Origin: CARZYU01 sp964370085
GTDB lineage: Bacteria > Bacillota_I > Bacilli_A > RF39 > UBA660
Direction of reading: 5' to 3'
Length of the DNA stretch: 40,404 bases
NCBI GenBank assembly: GCA_964370085.1
Contig: CAYJHI010000005.1
Coordinates: forward strand, 1-40,404
Shown here: positions 39,019-40,404 of the stretch, piece after piece
How the letters are laid out: the number at the start of each line of letters is the position of its first letter
Position numbering within the stretch: position 1 is the stretch's first letter
Made by a program: the position numbers and the translations under genes
Notes under the pieces: generated by a model
Seen by the model: only the letters and a program-made list of their open reading frames with translations
Database searches by the model: none
Told to the model about the DNA's origin: nothing

Positions 39019-39691
39019 TATACTATCACTATTTCCAGAAATGTTTAGTAATATTTTTAACGAATCTATTATTAAAAGAACAATAGAACAAAACATATTA
39101 GAAGTGAATATTCATAACTTTAGAGATTATTCTACTGATAAACATCATAAAGTAGATGATACTCCATATGGTGGTGGAGAAGGAATGGTATTGACTTGCC
39201 AACCCATATTTGATTGCATTAATAATATAAAAACAAAAAAGAGTAAAATCATTCTTTTAACACCAGAGGGAAAAACTTATAATCAAGAGTGTGCTTATTC
39301 TTTATCTAAAGAAGAACATCTTATTATAATATGTGGTCATTATGAAGGCTTTGACGAAAGAATAAAATCAATCGTTGATATAGAAATAAGTATTGGTGAC
39401 TTTATCTTGACTGGTGGTGAGATTGCCTCTATGATATTAGTAGATTCTATAGGAAGACTATTAGAAGGTTCCATTAAAGAAGAATCTCATTTGAATGATT
39501 CTTTCAATAACAATTTATTAGATTATCCTCATTACACTAAACCACGAGTATACGAAGGAATGGAAGTACCAGAAGTATTATTATCAGGAGATCACCAAAA
39601 AATAGCACAGTACCGCTTACAAGAACAAATAAAAAGAACTAAAGAAAAAAGACCAGATCTATTAGAAAGTAGTGATATAAATGAGCAATAA
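39005..39691 (+). CDS. trmD: tRNA (guanine-N1)-methyltransferase (m1G37)
   Basis: TrmD makes m1G37, which prevents +1 frameshifting and is essential in most bacteria. The 228-residue SPOUT protein shows IDILSLFPEMF at the start, the HHKVDDTPYGGGEGMVL stretch near 44-60, GHYEGFDERI near 111, and the trefoil-knot phrase SIGDFILTGGEIASM near 132-146, all diagnostic. Start codons at 39005 and 39008 are both possible after AGGAG at 38990-38994. The order rimM-(lipoprotein)-trmD is conserved apart from the insert, while rplS, which usually follows trmD, is replaced here by an unknown gene. Confidence 0.96.
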   Translation: MMKIDILSLFPEMFSNIFNESIIKRTIEQNILEVNIHNFRDYSTDKHHKVDDTPYGGGEGMVLTCQPIFDCINNIKTKKSKIILLTPEGKTYNQECAYSLSKEEHLIIICGHYEGFDERIKSIVDIEISIGDFILTGGEIASMILVDSIGRLLEGSIKEESHLNDSFNNNLLDYPHYTKPRVYEGMEVPEVLLSGDHQKIAQYRLQEQIKRTKEKRPDLLESSDINEQ

Positions 39692-40145
39692 GTTAAATTA
39701 TTTAGTTATTAAAAGAAAAAATTCTAGTGAAATAGAATACTTTGAATATGATAAAATTAATGGCTATGATATAACTCCTAAAACAACTTTTAAAGATGCA
39801 ATTAAAGTAAATAAAATGATTTTAATTGAACCTACTTTAGTAGAGACTGTCATCAAAAAGAAAATAGAGAAAAGATTTGCTAAGTTGATGCAACTTGTAA
39901 AGTTACTTATGTTAAGCGATGATGATACAGGCACTAACTTTAAAGAAGCACTTAATCAAATAGATAAACATCGTCAAGAACTTAATAATCGTTATAAAAA
40001 ATATTTAAAAGAAGAAGAAACTATGCTAATGGAAAACAAACTAGATATCTTAGAAAGACAAACTAAGATGCAAATGGTTTATTTGATGAACGAACCTAAA
40101 GTTTATCAAGAAGAAATAGTGGAAGAAAATAGAAGATCGAGGTAA
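39681..40145 (+). CDS. Unknown charged cytoplasmic protein
   Basis: I do not recognise this 154-residue protein. It overlaps the trmD 3' end by 11 bp, so it is probably translationally coupled. It has no signal or membrane helix. The N-terminal 50 residues look beta-rich (LNYLVIKRKNSSEIEYFEYD), the remainder strongly helical and charged with possible coiled coils (QIDKHRQELNNRYKKYLKEE near 93, and MLMENKLDILERQTKMQMVY near 115). Ribosomal protein L19 usually follows trmD, but this sequence shows none of the L19 signature. Confidence 0.75.
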   Translation: MSNKLNYLVIKRKNSSEIEYFEYDKINGYDITPKTTFKDAIKVNKMILIEPTLVETVIKKKIEKRFAKLMQLVKLLMLSDDDTGTNFKEALNQIDKHRQELNNRYKKYLKEEETMLMENKLDILERQTKMQMVYLMNEPKVYQEEIVEENRRSR

Positions 40146-40149
40146 TAAA

Positions 40150-40404
40150 ATGTTATGTGAATACAATGAAAATTTAACAGAAGAAGAAGAGAGTAAAGTA
40201 TTTAAATATGACGTGATTTCTTCAGCATTAGGGCCAATAGGAATAACAGGTTTGTATGGTACCGTTTTCCTAGCATCTTTGAATTCTCCTATAACAACAT
40301 TATCATTAGGAATAGGTTCATCACTTTTGCTAACAGGTGCGTACAAACTTATTAAAAAGATAGATAAAATAGAAGAACAAGCCGAAATTAGAGAAAAAAA
40401 TAAA
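40150..40404 (+). CDS. Partial gene: small membrane protein, cut by the window end
   Basis: From the ATG at 40150, 4 bp after the previous stop and behind a GAGGTAAT ribosome binding site (40139-40146), 85 codons stay open to the window edge without a stop. The fragment has an acidic start (LTEEEESK), two membrane segments (about residues 27-43 and 48-66, SSALGPIGITGLYGTVFLA and LSLGIGSSLLLTGAY) and then a charged helix (KIDKIEEQAEIREKNK). The layout resembles the membrane-hairpin/coiled-coil order of the 24785 gene product. The family is unknown. Confidence 0.65.
   Translation, partial: MLCEYNENLTEEEESKVFKYDVISSALGPIGITGLYGTVFLASLNSPITTLSLGIGSSLLLTGAYKLIKKIDKIEEQAEIREKNK

Noticed and set aside
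40050..40346. Minus-strand frame of 98 codons at the right end
   Set aside because: It lies opposite the unknown gene and the partial membrane protein gene, has no ribosome binding site on the minus strand, and the plus-strand genes have good ribosome binding sites and a consistent operon order.
1..40404. tRNA, rRNA, CRISPR arrays, transposases, phage genes
   Set aside because: I looked for tRNA-like T-arm motifs, regularly spaced direct repeats and transposase/integrase motifs and found none that I could support.

Overview
The window is about 40 kb of AT-rich DNA from a low-GC Gram-positive bacterium. TGA is used as a normal stop (for example at 3518-3520 and 12187-12189), so the code is standard and Mycoplasma/Spiroplasma are excluded. 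Relatives of Bacillus subtilis ylbD, ylbE, ylbF, rsmD, ylbJ and ylbL, a T-box leader, recD2, parE/parC and lepA-hemW order point to class Bacilli. The many lineage-specific membrane proteins and compact spacing suggest an uncultured, host-associated member (inference). Two 100-N runs, each flanked by the same 55 bases on both sides, show that this is a draft, possibly metagenome-derived, scaffold.

Layout. 1-4.2 kb: lepA, hemW-like, an HD-domain gene and a thymidylate kinase gene. 4.2-10.2 kb: a type IV pilus/type II secretion-like module, with an assembly ATPase on the minus strand, a divergent large pilin-like protein carrying a C-terminal domain like formylglycine-generating enzyme/C-type lectin folds, an unknown membrane-anchored protein, fmt and a second prepilin. 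10.2-12.2 kb: divergent ylbJ and ylbL. 12.3-18.1 kb: an acidic membrane-anchored protein, mtaB, a single-pass membrane protein, recD2 and a 54-residue membrane peptide. 18.2-20.1 kb: two unknown membrane proteins. 20.3-24.7 kb: parE-parC (topoisomerase IV). 24.8-26.3 kb: a coiled-coil membrane protein and an SH3-domain protein. 26.4-28.4 kb: ylbD-ylbE-ylbF-rsmD and a third pilin-like gene. 28.4-29.0 kb: a YigZ/IMPACT protein. 29.0-33.9 kb: an alanine-type T-box heading two P-loop kinase genes, alaS and holA. 34.0-36.5 kb: tandem surface proteins with camelysin/TasA-like N-termini and BspA-type leucine-rich repeats. 36.6-40.4 kb: a YgjP-like metallopeptidase, a TrmH/SpoU methyltransferase, rimM, a lipoprotein, trmD and two unknown genes, the last cut by the window edge.

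Themes. Translation and RNA maturation dominate (lepA, fmt, mtaB, alaS, rsmD, trmH-like, rimM, trmD), with DNA topology, replication and repair (parEC, recD2, holA) and nucleotide kinases. Between them lie cell-surface genes: three pilin-like proteins, one assembly ATPase, two LRR proteins and a lipoprotein. Regulatory DNA is packed very tightly. Terminator stems contain stop codons, -35 boxes lie in the preceding gene or terminator, and some -10 boxes sit so close to the start codon that leaders would be nearly absent. Both assembly breaks fall in surface-protein genes, and both open into intact reading frames once the duplicated 55-mer is collapsed.
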